A stretch of DNA of 64,000 nucleotides from Pseudomonadota bacterium. Its GTDB lineage: Bacteria > Pseudomonadota > Gammaproteobacteria > Steroidobacterales > Steroidobacteraceae. Below are positions 33,721-42,728 of this stretch, piece by piece. A model generated the notes under the pieces. That model searched no databases, was not told where the DNA came from, and saw only the letters and a list, made by a program, of their open reading frames with translations. A program made the translations under genes and the position numbers. Each line of letters opens with the position of its first letter. Within the stretch, counting starts at the first letter, position 1. Location: contig JAJYUA010000015.1 of assembly GCA_021792755.1 (NCBI GenBank), forward strand, positions 27,527 to 91,526, read 5' to 3'.

Positions 33721-33900
33721 GCGGCGGGCGAAAGCCACGCTTTTTGCCCGACGCCGCGCTGGGCCGGACACGATGGCCGGATCCAGCGCCTTTCCAGGCA
33801 CAGGGAAGTGTCCGCCGCCGAAGGTGGCGAGCGGCGGGCGAAAACCACGCTTTTTGCCCGACGCCGCGCTGGGCCGGACACGATGGCCGGATCCAGCGCC
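33721..33900. repeat. 70-bp direct repeat pair with hairpins between rnfH and bamE
   Basis: 33721-33790 and 33831-33900 are identical over 70 bp except for one base (AAAGCC versus AAAACC). A 40-bp spacer lies between them. Each unit has two inverted-repeat parts: GGGCGAAAG...TTTTTGCCC, and GCGCTGG...CCAGCGC with CCGG/CCGG inside. The pair lies between the convergent stops of rnfH and bamE. It resembles REP-type palindromic units or a duplicated bidirectional terminator. No protein is encoded. Confidence 0.92.
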
Positions 33901-33905
33901 TCTAT

Positions 33906-34295
33906 CTAAATAGGAAACTTATCGACAGAAGGCAGCATACCCGGTGCGATGGGGCTGCCCTTGGGGATGTTGTAAAGCTTGAAGCCCGACACTTTGTTGC
34001 CGTGGAAGAACACGGTCACCCGGCTCTCGATCGGCTTGTGCACGTAGCCGCGCTTGAAGTAGTAGACGTAATCCCAACGGTCGTGATCGAACACGTCCTT
34101 GATCATGGGAGTGCCGAGCAAGTAGCGCACCTGGACGCGGGTCATGCCGACCTTCAGTTGTCGCACGTCGTGTCCATCCAGGTAATTGCCCTGCTGAATG
34201 TCCATCCGATAGACGCAGCCGGCAAGCAGCGTGGACAGAGCCGCGAGCGTCAGAGCGAGGCGCCGAGGCGCCGGATTCGGTCGAGCTGGTCGCAT
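33906..34295 (-). CDS. bamE: Outer-membrane assembly lipoprotein BamE (SmpA/OmlA)
   Basis: The 129-aa lipoprotein has a signal peptide ending in the lipobox LLAGC, about residue 27 (C27). The mature domain has QQGNYLDGHDVRQLKVGMTRVQVRYLLGTPMIKDVFDHDRWDYVYYFKRG, the BamE core that supports BamA-BamD in beta-barrel insertion. The ATG at 34295 is preferred to 34313 because GGAG lies 5 nt upstream. The stop is next to the second 70-bp repeat. It is divergent from fur, the standard omlA-fur arrangement of pseudomonads and xanthomonads. Confidence 0.94.
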   Translation of the reverse strand: MRPARPNPAPRRLALTLAALSTLLAGCVYRMDIQQGNYLDGHDVRQLKVGMTRVQVRYLLGTPMIKDVFDHDRWDYVYYFKRGYVHKPIESRVTVFFHGNKVSGFKLYNIPKGSPIAPGMLPSVDKFPI

Positions 34296-34401
34296 GGAGC
34301 TCCAATGGGCCATAATGAGCCGTTAATTGACGATCGATCATACCCGATCGAGTCATTCCCGCCGCGTCTCTCACGCGGCCTCATCCGGAGGCAACGACGA
34401 C

Positions 34402-34836
34402 GTGGAAGGCAAGGACCTTCGCAAAGCGGGCCTGAAAGTCACCCTGCCCCGCCTCAAGATCCTGGAAATCCTGGCGGGCAGCGCCACGCGCCATCTGTCG
34501 GCCGAAGACATCCACCGCGGCCTGCTCGAGTCGCACGAGGACATCGGGCTGGCGACGGTCTACCGCGTGCTCACCCAGTTCGAGGCCGCGGGTCTGGTTA
34601 CGCGCCATCACTTCGAGGACGGAATGGCGGTGTTCGAGCTCAACCAGGGGACGCATCACGATCATATCGTGTGTCTTGACTGCGGCCACGTCGAGGAGTT
34701 CGTGGACGCGGGGATAGAGGAGCGCCAGACCGCCGTGGCGCGCAAGCTCGGCTTTGAGATCCGCGATCATTCCCTGATCCTCTACGGCAAATGCCGCAGC
34801 GCCGACTGCCCGCACCGCCGCAACAGCGAGAGATAG
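34402..34836 (+). CDS. fur: Ferric uptake regulator Fur
   Basis: The 144-aa iron-responsive repressor has a winged-helix domain starting KAGLKVTLPRLKILEILAG, the HTH DIGLATVYRVLTQFEAAG, and the metal-binding HHDH (about 85-88) and C-x2-C (C91, C94) plus C131 and C136. The start is GTG 34402, with GGAGG 10 nt upstream, since the longest frame adds a non-homologous extension. Fur-Fe2+ represses siderophore and iron-uptake genes. The short 106-bp region to bamE contains an AT-rich stretch but no convincing Fur box. Confidence 0.97.
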   Translation: MEGKDLRKAGLKVTLPRLKILEILAGSATRHLSAEDIHRGLLESHEDIGLATVYRVLTQFEAAGLVTRHHFEDGMAVFELNQGTHHDHIVCLDCGHVEEFVDAGIEERQTAVARKLGFEIRDHSLILYGKCRSADCPHRRNSER

Positions 34837-34898
34837 GCTTTCGGGCCGTCACCGCCCCATGGAGACGTTGCGGTCGCGCGATAGCTCCGCGGGCTGGA

Positions 34899-36623
34899 TC
34901 AGTTTCTTCGCGCGGCGCGGGTCCTGCCGGTTCGCGATGATTTTGGCGCCGTCGGCGGGCTCGAGGCGCCCAGCAGCATTTCCTGCGCGTGCTCGCGCGC
35001 CTTGGAGGTCACGTCAATCCCGCCGAGCATGCGGGCGAGTTCCTCGATCCGGTCCTGCTCCGAGAGCTCTGCCAGGCTGGTGCGCGTGGTGCGTCCGTCG
35101 GTCAGCTTGCTGACGCGCAGGTGATGATGCCCCTGGGAGGCCACTTGCGGCAGATGCGTGACGCACAGCACCTGGCTGCGCTCCCCGAGCGAGCGCAGCT
35201 CGCGCCCGACGATCTCGGCCACGGCGCCGCCGATGCCCGAGTCCACCTCGTCGAACACCATGCAGCGCGTTTCGCGGGCGCTGCTGGCGACCTGGACGGC
35301 GAGCGACAGGCGCGATAGCTCCCCGCCCGAGGCGACCTTCGCCAATGGCCGCATCGGCTGGCCGGGGTTGGCGCTCACCTGAAATCCGACCTCATCGCCT
35401 CCGTGAGGCGTAGGCTCGTCGGCGCCGCTTGAGACCGTGACTTCGAACCGTCCGCCCGCCATCCCGAGCGATTGCATATGGGCGGTGACGGCCTCGCCGA
35501 GGGAGCGAGCCGCGGTACGGCGGGCGTCCGAGAGCGTGTGCGCCCGCTCCCGATACCGCTCGAGCGCTGCGGAGAGCTCTCGCCTTTGCACTGCGAGGTC
35601 GATCTCCGCGTGCTCGAGCGAGGCAAGCTCCGCGGCCAGTTGCTCTGTGCGCGCAAAGATCTCCGGCGGCCCTACGCGATGCTTGCGGGCAAGCTCCTCG
35701 ATCGCCGCGAGCCGGCTCTCGAGCTCGTTCTGGCGCGCGGTGTCGAGCTCCAGGGATTCCCCGTATCGCTCGAGCTCGCGCGCCGCCTCGCGGATGCGCA
35801 CCTCGGCTTCCTCCGCCAGGGTGATGACCGGGGCGAGTTGCGCATCGAGCGCAGCGGCCGTGCGCAGGGCCTGCAGGGCGCGGCTGACCGCGAGATGGGC
35901 GTTGGCCTGCTCATCCTGGTACAGCTGCATGAGAGCCGCCTGGGCCGCTCCCGCCAGGCGGCCCCGGTTCATCAGGCGCGAGCGCTCTTCCAGAAGCCGC
36001 TCGACTTCGCCGGGCTGAAGCGTCAATGCCTCGAGCTCGCCGACCTGGTAGCGCAGCAGCTCGAGCCTCGCCTCACGGTCGTGGGCGGCGCTTTCCAGCT
36101 CGAGCGCGCGAGAGCGTCTCTCGTGCCACTGCCGGTATGCTCCGCCGACCTCGGCGAGCAGCGGCTCGAGCCTGCCGTGCTCATCGAGCAGCTCGCGCTG
36201 GCAGGCCGCGCGGGTCAGGGACTGGAATTCATGCTGACCGTGGATATCGATCAGGAGGTTGCCGGCCTCGCGCAGCAGCTGCGCCGGCACGGCCTGGCCG
36301 TTGAGCCAGGCGCGCGAGCGGCCGTCGGCGCAGAGCACCCTGCGGACGATGAGCTCCTCGCCCGAGAGCGCCTGGCCTTCGAGCCACTCACCGAGCGCCT
36401 CGGGCGCACCGGCAAGATCGAACGTGCCACAGATCTCGGCGCGCTCTGCGCCGTGACGGATCATCTCGGGACCGGCCCGGCCGCCGGCGAGCAGCTGCAG
36501 GGCATCGACCAGAATGGACTTGCCTGCACCGGTCTCGCCGGTGAGCACCGTCAGGCCTCGGTACAGTTCGAGCTCTAGCCGGTCAATGATGGCGAAATCG
36601 CGGATCTGCAGAGCGGTCAGCAT
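34899..36623 (-). CDS. recN: DNA repair protein RecN
   Basis: The 574-aa SMC-like ATPase has Walker A GETGAGKS (29-36), IDIHGQHEFQSL, long coiled-coil arms (about 160-390), and the ABC signature LAKVASGGELSRLSLA followed by Walker B MVFDEVDSGIGG and THLPQVAS. RecN acts in double-strand-break repair by holding DNA ends and is part of the SOS response. It is convergent with fur, 62 bp apart. No LexA box was identified in front of it. The C-terminal 25 residues are a basic, Ser/Thr/Pro-rich tail not seen in E. coli RecN (553 aa). Confidence 0.96.
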   Translation of the reverse strand: MLTALQIRDFAIIDRLELELYRGLTVLTGETGAGKSILVDALQLLAGGRAGPEMIRHGAERAEICGTFDLAGAPEALGEWLEGQALSGEELIVRRVLCADGRSRAWLNGQAVPAQLLREAGNLLIDIHGQHEFQSLTRAACQRELLDEHGRLEPLLAEVGGAYRQWHERRSRALELESAAHDREARLELLRYQVGELEALTLQPGEVERLLEERSRLMNRGRLAGAAQAALMQLYQDEQANAHLAVSRALQALRTAAALDAQLAPVITLAEEAEVRIREAARELERYGESLELDTARQNELESRLAAIEELARKHRVGPPEIFARTEQLAAELASLEHAEIDLAVQRRELSAALERYRERAHTLSDARRTAARSLGEAVTAHMQSLGMAGGRFEVTVSSGADEPTPHGGDEVGFQVSANPGQPMRPLAKVASGGELSRLSLAVQVASSARETRCMVFDEVDSGIGGAVAEIVGRELRSLGERSQVLCVTHLPQVASQGHHHLRVSKLTDGRTTRTSLAELSEQDRIEELARMLGGIDVTSKAREHAQEMLLGASSPPTAPKSSRTGRTRAARRN

Positions 36624-36641
36624 GGGTGATTCAGACGCTCC

Positions 36642-37520
36642 TTACCGTTCCCCGTTGCGCCGGCCCCAGTGAAGCTTCGAGCGCAACAGTTTGAAGTAAT
36701 CGTGACCAGGGGGGTGAAGCAGCGTGATCCGCTCGCCCGCTGGCTTGATCGAGAGTATGTCTCCGGGCTCGAGCGACCCGAGGATGACCCCGTCGCACGT
36801 GACCTGCGCACGGGCATCGGGCCGATCGAGCAGCTTGATCTCGATGGTCGAGCGGCTCGAGACCACAATCGGCCGGTCCGAGAGCGTGTGGGGGCAGATG
36901 GGCGAGAGAACCACGACCTCCAAATTCGGCTCCACGATGGGCCCCCCGCAGGACAGGGCATAGGCCGTCGAGCCGGTGGCGCTAGCCACCACGATGCCGT
37001 CGCCGGCGTGCGTGTTGACGTACTGGCCGGCAACTCGGGTCTCGAAGTCCACCATCCGGCCGGTGGCAAGTTTCTGCAGCACCACATCGTTGAGCGCCAG
37101 CGCACGGGCCTCGGCGCCGGCGTGGTGCAGCGAGGCGGTGAGCAGTGGGCGCACGTCGGCTTGCAGGCGTCCTTCGAGGGCCGCATCCAGGCTGGCGGGG
37201 ACATCCTGCGGCATGACATCGGTCAGGAAGCCGAGCCGGCCCCGGTTGATGCCGAGAAGCGGCACACCGTGACGCGCCACCAGCCCTGCCGCATAGAGAA
37301 GCGTCCCATCGCCGCCGATGGCGATCATCAGGTCGGCGCGGCGGCCAAGCTCCTCTTCGGGCACGCGTGCGGCCAACCCCCCGTCCGGCAAGGCTGCAGC
37401 CTGATCGAGCAGTACGGCCACCTGCCGGGTCGCCAGGTGCGCCAGCACGGCCTGCGCGGATTCCGCCACGCGCGGGTCCGTGAATCTGCCGACCAGCGCG
37501 CAGGTGCGGGGAGAGACCAT
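36642..37520 (-). CDS. nadK: NAD kinase
   Basis: The 292-aa enzyme phosphorylates NAD to NADP. It has the diagnostic GGDGT motif (69-73), GINRGRLGFLTDV, VVASATGSTAYALSCGGPI and the substrate-loop PICPHTLSDRPIVV. E. coli NadK is 292 aa. It lies upstream of recN on the same strand (18 bp between), as in E. coli (nadK-recN), and is divergent from hrcA. Confidence 0.97.
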   Translation of the reverse strand: MVSPRTCALVGRFTDPRVAESAQAVLAHLATRQVAVLLDQAAALPDGGLAARVPEEELGRRADLMIAIGGDGTLLYAAGLVARHGVPLLGINRGRLGFLTDVMPQDVPASLDAALEGRLQADVRPLLTASLHHAGAEARALALNDVVLQKLATGRMVDFETRVAGQYVNTHAGDGIVVASATGSTAYALSCGGPIVEPNLEVVVLSPICPHTLSDRPIVVSSRSTIEIKLLDRPDARAQVTCDGVILGSLEPGDILSIKPAGERITLLHPPGHDYFKLLRSKLHWGRRNGER

Positions 37521-37553
37521 CTGAAAATGCTAGCAGGACGGCGGGCCGGTTGC

Positions 37554-37585
37554 TTGACGCTCAGATTGGCAGCGCCGACTATATT
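37554..37585 (+). promoter_or_regulatory. Sigma-70-type promoter upstream of hrcA
   Basis: TTGACG (37554-37559) is followed 17 bp later by GACTAT (37577-37582), overlapping TATATT (37580-37585). The ATG of hrcA at 37596 is only 10-14 bp after this, so the mRNA would be nearly leaderless, and no Shine-Dalgarno sequence is present. No CIRCE element (TTAGCACTC-N9-GAGTGCTAA) was seen. Confidence 0.55.
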
Positions 37586-37595
37586 TGCTTAGCGT

Positions 37596-38666
37596 ATGAA
37601 CATGTCCCAGGAAAGCCGTGAAGAATTGCTGAGCGAGCGGGCGCAGTACCTGCTGCGGGTGCTCATCGAGAGCTACATCCGCGATGGCCAGCCGGTCGGC
37701 TCGCGCGCCCTGTCGCGCGAGTCGGGCCTGCAGCTGTCCTCGGCGACCATCCGCAACGTCATGGCGGATCTGGAGGAGCTGGGGTTCGTATCCTCTCCCC
37801 ATACCTCCGCCGGACGCATTCCCACCGACAAAGGCTATCGGTTCTTCGTCGATTCGCTCCTGCAGGTGCAGCCGGTGGACGCGGCGGCCGAGGCCGAGAT
37901 CCGGCGCCAGTTCGAGGCCGGCGCGCCCGAGAGCGCCAAGGACCTCATCACCACGGTTTCACAGCTGCTCTCCAGCCTCACCCAGCTTGCCGGCGTAGTG
38001 ACCGTGCCGCGTAGCACTCAGGCCTCGATCACGCAGATCGAGTTCGTGGCCCTGTCGGAGAACCGGGTGCTCGTGGTGCTCGTCTACGGCGAGCGCGAGG
38101 TGCAGAACCGCATCGTCCAGCTCGAGCGGTACTTCTCCCCCGATGAGCTCAAGCGCGCTTCGAACTACCTCAATGAGCAGTTCCGCGGCCGCTCGCTGCC
38201 GCAGGTTCGCCAGGAGATTCTGCGTCAGCTGAGCGAGACCCGGGCGCATTTGAACCAGGTGATGCTGGATGCCATCTCCATGGCGCAGCACGTCTTCGAG
38301 GCCGGGGCGGGGGAAGGGCAGCTCGAGTACGTCATCAAGGGCGAGACCAACCTCATGAGCGTCGCGGATCTCTCGAACGTCGAGCGGCTGCGGCGCCTCT
38401 TCGAGGCCTTCAACGAGAAGCGCGACTTTCTGCATCTGCTCGATCAAAGCCTGCGGGCCGATGGGGTGCAGATCTTCATCGGGCACGAGTCCGGCTACCA
38501 GATTCTCGACGATTGCAGCGTGGTCACGGCCCCGTATGGGACACCCGGCTCGGTGTTCGGGGTGCTCGGGGTCATCGGCCCCACCCGCATGGCCTACGAG
38601 CGGGTCATTCCCATCGTGGACATGACGGCTAAACTACTGGGTGCCGCCTTGAATTCTCGGCGCTGA
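37596..38666 (+). CDS. hrcA: Heat-inducible transcription repressor HrcA
   Basis: The 356-aa repressor has the N-terminal winged helix LLRVLIESYIRDGQPVGSRALSRESGLQLSSATIRNVMADLEELGFV (about 18-64), then the HrcA core with RIPTDKGYRFFVD and C-terminal GYQILDDCSVVTAPYG...VLGVIGPTRMAYERVIPIVD. HrcA normally binds CIRCE in front of dnaK or groE and needs GroE. It heads the cluster hrcA-grpE-dnaK-dnaJ. The second ATG (37602, MSQESREE) is an alternative start. Confidence 0.96.
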   Translation: MNMSQESREELLSERAQYLLRVLIESYIRDGQPVGSRALSRESGLQLSSATIRNVMADLEELGFVSSPHTSAGRIPTDKGYRFFVDSLLQVQPVDAAAEAEIRRQFEAGAPESAKDLITTVSQLLSSLTQLAGVVTVPRSTQASITQIEFVALSENRVLVVLVYGEREVQNRIVQLERYFSPDELKRASNYLNEQFRGRSLPQVRQEILRQLSETRAHLNQVMLDAISMAQHVFEAGAGEGQLEYVIKGETNLMSVADLSNVERLRRLFEAFNEKRDFLHLLDQSLRADGVQIFIGHESGYQILDDCSVVTAPYGTPGSVFGVLGVIGPTRMAYERVIPIVDMTAKLLGAALNSRR

Positions 38667-38842
38667 TCCCTTATTTGATAGGCCCGGAGCCCGCCTGCGA
38701 CGCTGCGGGCGCGCCAGCTGCCCGGCTTTTGCCAGGCGGGCACGCCCGATGCGTGTGCCGGGGCGGCAGGCTTGCCGTCGGGCTGCGGCTTCGGGCACTC
38801 CATTCAGTTTGCCATCGTGATTTTTTTTGCAGAGGTTCCTTG

Positions 38843-39412
38843 ATGAGCACGAATCAGGCCGGCGAGCTCGGCGAGAGTCCCCAGGGGGACGAGACTGTTC
38901 CGTCCGAGACCGCCCCGCAGCTCGAGGAGCTCTCGCGGCTGCGGCAGGCGGTTGCCGAGGCCGAGGAAAAGGCGCGCAATCACTGGGAGCAGTACCTGCG
39001 GGCCGCGGCCGAGCTCGACAACGTCCGCAAGCGCGCCCAGCGGGATATCGAGGCGGCCAATCGATATGGCCTGGAGAAGTTCGTCGCGGAGCTGCTGCCC
39101 GTGCACGACAGCCTGGAGCTCGCGGTGCAGAGCGCCCAGCAGGTCGAGGTCGACGTGCGCAGCCTCGAGCAGGGCCAGGAGGCGACACTGAAGCTGCTCG
39201 TGAAGGCGCTCGAGAAGCTCGGGGTGACCCCCGTGCGGCCGCTCGGGGAGCCCTTCGATCCGACCCGGCACGAGGCCATGATGGCCCAGGAATCGGCCAC
39301 GGCAGAGCCCAATACGGTGCTGCAGGTGGTTCAAACCGGCTACGAGCTCAACGGGCGGCTCCTCAGACCGGCGCGGGTCATCGTCTCGAAAGCCCCTCCC
39401 CGGGCGACGTAG
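38843..39412 (+). CDS. grpE: Nucleotide exchange factor GrpE
   Basis: The 189-aa GrpE has an acidic N-terminus, a long coiled-coil (about 30-80, EEKARNHWEQYLRAAAELDNVRKRAQRDIEAA), and a C-terminal beta-domain with LEKLGVTPVRPLGEPFDPTRHEAM and VVQTGYELNGRLLRPARVIVSK. It releases ADP from DnaK. The ATG at 38843 has GAGG 9 nt upstream. The 176-bp gap after hrcA contains an 8-T run just before the ribosome binding site. Confidence 0.96.
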   Translation: MSTNQAGELGESPQGDETVPSETAPQLEELSRLRQAVAEAEEKARNHWEQYLRAAAELDNVRKRAQRDIEAANRYGLEKFVAELLPVHDSLELAVQSAQQVEVDVRSLEQGQEATLKLLVKALEKLGVTPVRPLGEPFDPTRHEAMMAQESATAEPNTVLQVVQTGYELNGRLLRPARVIVSKAPPRAT

Positions 39413-39526
39413 TCACCGCAAGTCCGGCCGGCAGACCTTGAATCATCGCCCGGGCACCCCAAAAAGCCCTTCCATGACGACATTCACAGACGGCTTCAGT
39501 TTCAGCAGCTTCCGGCGGAGCAGAAT

Positions 39527-41482
39527 ATGGCAAAGGTAATCGGCATCGACCTCGGCACGACCAATTCGTGTGTGGCCATCATGGAGGGCGGCAAGCCTCG
39601 CGTGATCGAGAACAGTGAGGGCGATCGCACCACCCCGTCGATCGTCGCGTTCACCAAGGACAACGAAGTGCTGGTCGGCCAGCCGGCCAAGCGCCAGGCG
39701 GTCACCAACCCCCAGAATACCCTGTTCGCCGTCAAGCGCCTGATCGGGCGGAAGTTCGAGGACGAGGTCGTCCAGCGCGACGTGAAGATGGTGCCCTACA
39801 AGATCGCGCGTGCGGATAACGGTGACGCGTGGGTGGAGGTGCAGGGCAAGAAGATGGCCCCGCCGGAGATCTCCGCCCGGGTGCTCATGAAGATGAAGAA
39901 GACCGCCGAGGACTATCTCGGCGAGCCGGTCACCGAGGCCGTGATCACCGTGCCGGCCTATTTCAATGACTCGCAGCGCCAGGCGACCAAGGACGCCGGC
40001 CGCATCGCGGGACTTACGGTCAAGCGCATCATCAACGAGCCGACCGCTGCCTCGCTGGCCTACGGCCTCGACAAGCAGAGCGGGGATCGCAAGATCGCAG
40101 TCTATGACCTCGGCGGCGGCACGTTCGATATCTCCATCATCGAGATTGCCGAGATCGACGGTGAGCATCAGTTCGAGGTGCTCTCGACCAACGGCGACAC
40201 TTTCCTCGGTGGCGAGGACTTCGATCTGCGTATCATCAATTTCCTGGCCGAGGAATTCCTGAAAGAGTCCGGCGTCGATGTGCGCCGGGACCCGCTCGCC
40301 ATGCAGCGCCTGAAGGAGGCCGCTGAGAAGGCGAAAATCGAGCTCTCCTCCACTCAGCAGACCGACATCAACCTCCCGTACATCACCGCGGATGCCTCCG
40401 GGCCGAAGCACCTGAACATCAAGCTCACCCGCGCCAAACTCGAGGCGCTGGTCGAGGAACTCGTGCAGAGGACCATTGCGCCGTGTCGGATTGCGATGAA
40501 GGATGCGGGGGTTTCGGCGAGCGACATCGCCGAGGTCATCCTGGTCGGTGGCCAGACCCGCATGCCGATGGTGCAGAAGTACGTGAAGGATTTCTTCGGG
40601 CGCGAGCCGCGCAAGGACGTCAATCCCGATGAGGCGGTTGCGGTGGGCGCCGCTATCCAGGCCGCCGTGCTGACCGGGGAGGTCAAGGACGTGCTGCTGC
40701 TCGATGTCACGCCGCTGTCGCTCGGCATCGAGACCCTGGGCGGTGTCATGACCAAGCTGATCGAAAAGAACACCACCATCCCGACCAAGGCCTCGCAGGT
40801 GTTCTCGACCGCCGATGATAGTCAGACGGCGGTGACGATCCACGTGCTGCAAGGCGAGCGAGACCGGGCGGCGGACAACAAGTCGCTCGGCAAGTTCGAC
40901 CTGACGGACATTCCGCCCGCGCCGCGCGGCATGCCGCAGATCGAAGTGTCCTTCGACATCGACGCCAACGGCATTCTCAACGTGTCTGCCAAGGACAAGG
41001 CCACGGGGCGCGAGCAGAAGATCGTCATCAAGGCCTCGAGCGGCCTGAACGAGGATGAGATCAAGCGCATGGTGCGCGATGCCGAGGCGCATGCGGCTGA
41101 GGACAAGAAGTTCCGCGAGCTGGTCGAGGTGCGCAACAAGGCCGATGGCATGATCCACGCCGTGGAGCGGAGCCTGAAGGACTTGGGCGACAAGGTCGAC
41201 GCTGCGGAGCGTGCCGGCGTGGAATCGGCGATCTCGGATCTGCGTACCGCGCTGAAGGGCGACGACCAGTCTGTCATCGACAAAAAGACCGAGGCGTTGG
41301 CACAGGCTTCCGCCGGCATCGCGAGCAAGGCGTATGCGGCCGGCCAGGCGGGCGCCGGGGGCGCCGCCGCCGGGGGCACGGAGGGAGCCGCGGGCGGCTC
41401 CGAGAGCGGCGGCGCCAAGAAAGAGGACGTCGTCGACGCCGAGTTCGAGGAGGTCAAGGACAAGGGACGCAAGGCGTCCTGA
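39527..41482 (+). CDS. dnaK: Chaperone protein DnaK (Hsp70)
   Basis: The 651-aa Hsp70 opens [22 protein letters not shown], has [13 protein letters not shown] and GGQTRMPMV in the actin-like ATPase, the linker [18 protein letters not shown] and substrate domain, then a Gly/Ala-rich tail ending [11 protein letters not shown]. It works with DnaJ and GrpE in protein folding and sigma-32 control. E. coli DnaK is 638 aa. Very strong match over the whole length. An 11-bp hairpin overlaps the stop codon (see 41476). Confidence 0.99.
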   Translation: MAKVIGIDLGTTNSCVAIMEGGKPRVIENSEGDRTTPSIVAFTKDNEVLVGQPAKRQAVTNPQNTLFAVKRLIGRKFEDEVVQRDVKMVPYKIARADNGDAWVEVQGKKMAPPEISARVLMKMKKTAEDYLGEPVTEAVITVPAYFNDSQRQATKDAGRIAGLTVKRIINEPTAASLAYGLDKQSGDRKIAVYDLGGGTFDISIIEIAEIDGEHQFEVLSTNGDTFLGGEDFDLRIINFLAEEFLKESGVDVRRDPLAMQRLKEAAEKAKIELSSTQQTDINLPYITADASGPKHLNIKLTRAKLEALVEELVQRTIAPCRIAMKDAGVSASDIAEVILVGGQTRMPMVQKYVKDFFGREPRKDVNPDEAVAVGAAIQAAVLTGEVKDVLLLDVTPLSLGIETLGGVMTKLIEKNTTIPTKASQVFSTADDSQTAVTIHVLQGERDRAADNKSLGKFDLTDIPPAPRGMPQIEVSFDIDANGILNVSAKDKATGREQKIVIKASSGLNEDEIKRMVRDAEAHAAEDKKFRELVEVRNKADGMIHAVERSLKDLGDKVDAAERAGVESAISDLRTALKGDDQSVIDKKTEALAQASAGIASKAYAAGQAGAGGAAAGGTEGAAGGSESGGAKKEDVVDAEFEEVKDKGRKAS

Positions 41483-41501
41483 ACCGCGATCGGTTCAGGA
41501 C
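41476..41501 (+). terminator. Hairpin overlapping the dnaK stop codon
   Basis: GTCCTGAACCG (41476-41486) pairs perfectly with CGGTTCAGGAC (41491-41501) around a CGAT loop: an 11-bp stem covering the TGA of dnaK (41480-41482). There is no U-run. It could stabilise dnaK mRNA or cause partial termination and so lower dnaJ expression. A second GC-rich inverted repeat follows at 41515-41535. Confidence 0.5.
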
Positions 41502-41579
41502 TCACGGCGCCGCCGGCGCGGAGCGCTCCGGCGCCTGACTTTCAGCATGCGCGCGCATGATTCGCGCTAACATCCTTTC

Positions 41580-42716
41580 ATGTCCAAGCGCGATTACTAC
41601 AAGGTACTCGACGTACCGAAGACAGCGACCGAGGCGGAGATCAAGAAGGCCTATCGGCGTCTGGCCATGAAGTATCACCCGGACCGCAATCCGGGCGACA
41701 CGGAGGCAGAAGAGCGCTTCAAGGAGGCCAAGGAGGCCTATGAGGTGCTCACCGACCAGCAAAAGCGCGCCGTGTACGACCAATACGGTCACGCGGGCGT
41801 GGAGGCTGCGGCAGCCGGCGCCCGTGGTCGGGCGGGATCAAGCTCTGCGGATGCGTTCGGCGACATCTTCGGCGATGTCTTCGGCGATATCTTCGGCACG
41901 GCGCGCCGCGGGGGCCGATCCCAGGTTTTCCGGGGTGCGGATCTGCGCTTTGAGCTCGAGCTCGATCTGCCTCAGGCTGTATTCGGCCACACCGTCGAGA
42001 TCGAGGTGCCGAAGCTCGTCGAGTGCGAGGTCTGCCACGGTACCGGGGCGGCCAAGGGCAGCTCTGCGGTCACCTGTGATACCTGCGGCGGCGCGGGCCA
42101 GGTGCGCGTCTCCCAGGGTTTCTTTCAGCTGCAGCAGACCTGTCCCAAATGCCGTGGTGCCGGCACGCTCATCCGCAACCCCTGCGACTCCTGCTTTGGT
42201 CAGGGACGGGTGCGCCGCACGCGCAAGCTCTCGGTGAAGATCCCTGCCGGCGTGGACACGGGGGACCGCATTCGGCTTGCTGGAGAGGGCGAGGCAGGCC
42301 GCAATGGCGGACCGCCGGGAGACCTCTACGTCGAGGTGCGCGTTCGCGAGCATCCGATTTTCGAGCGCGATGGCGAGCACCTATCCTGCGAGGTACCCGT
42401 CAGTTTTGCGACGGCGGCGCTCGGCGGCACCGTGGAAGTCCCCACGCTCGACGGCAATGTCGCGCTGAAGGTCCCTGCAGAGACTCAGTCCGGCCGGGTG
42501 TTCCGGCTGCGGGACAAGGGGGTGAAACCCGTGCGTGGCAGCTTGCGCGGAGATCTCTTCTGCCGGGTGGTCGTCGAGACTCCCGTACACCTATCGGCGG
42601 AGCAAAAGGAGCTCATCCGCAAGCTCGATGAGTCCCTCAAAGATGGCGGCCCGCGTCATGCACCGCGGGAGAAGGGCTTCTTCGAGGGCGTGAAGCGCTT
42701 CTTCTCCGGCGCCTGA
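41580..42716 (+). CDS. dnaJ: Chaperone protein DnaJ (Hsp40)
   Basis: The 378-aa type I J-protein has the J-domain with HPD (KYHPDRNPG, about 33) and [13 protein letters not shown]. The usual Gly/Phe region is short and Ala/Asp-rich, with the repeat [14 protein letters not shown]. Four zinc-finger CxxCxGxG motifs ([32 protein letters not shown]) and the C-terminal substrate domains follow. It delivers substrates to DnaK. No Shine-Dalgarno sequence is evident before the ATG at 41580. Confidence 0.98.
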   Translation: MSKRDYYKVLDVPKTATEAEIKKAYRRLAMKYHPDRNPGDTEAEERFKEAKEAYEVLTDQQKRAVYDQYGHAGVEAAAAGARGRAGSSSADAFGDIFGDVFGDIFGTARRGGRSQVFRGADLRFELELDLPQAVFGHTVEIEVPKLVECEVCHGTGAAKGSSAVTCDTCGGAGQVRVSQGFFQLQQTCPKCRGAGTLIRNPCDSCFGQGRVRRTRKLSVKIPAGVDTGDRIRLAGEGEAGRNGGPPGDLYVEVRVREHPIFERDGEHLSCEVPVSFATAALGGTVEVPTLDGNVALKVPAETQSGRVFRLRDKGVKPVRGSLRGDLFCRVVVETPVHLSAEQKELIRKLDESLKDGGPRHAPREKGFFEGVKRFFSGA

Positions 42717-42728
42717 GCGCATTGATTC

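Noticed and set aside
34296..34401. Fur box in the bamE-fur divergent region
   Set aside because: No 19-bp GATAATGATAATCATTATC-like match; only AT-rich sequence.
37520..39526. CIRCE elements and sigma-32 promoters for the heat-shock cluster
   Set aside because: No TTAGCACTC-N9-GAGTGCTAA and no convincing CTTGAA/CCCCAT pair at a proper spacing was seen before hrcA, grpE or dnaK.
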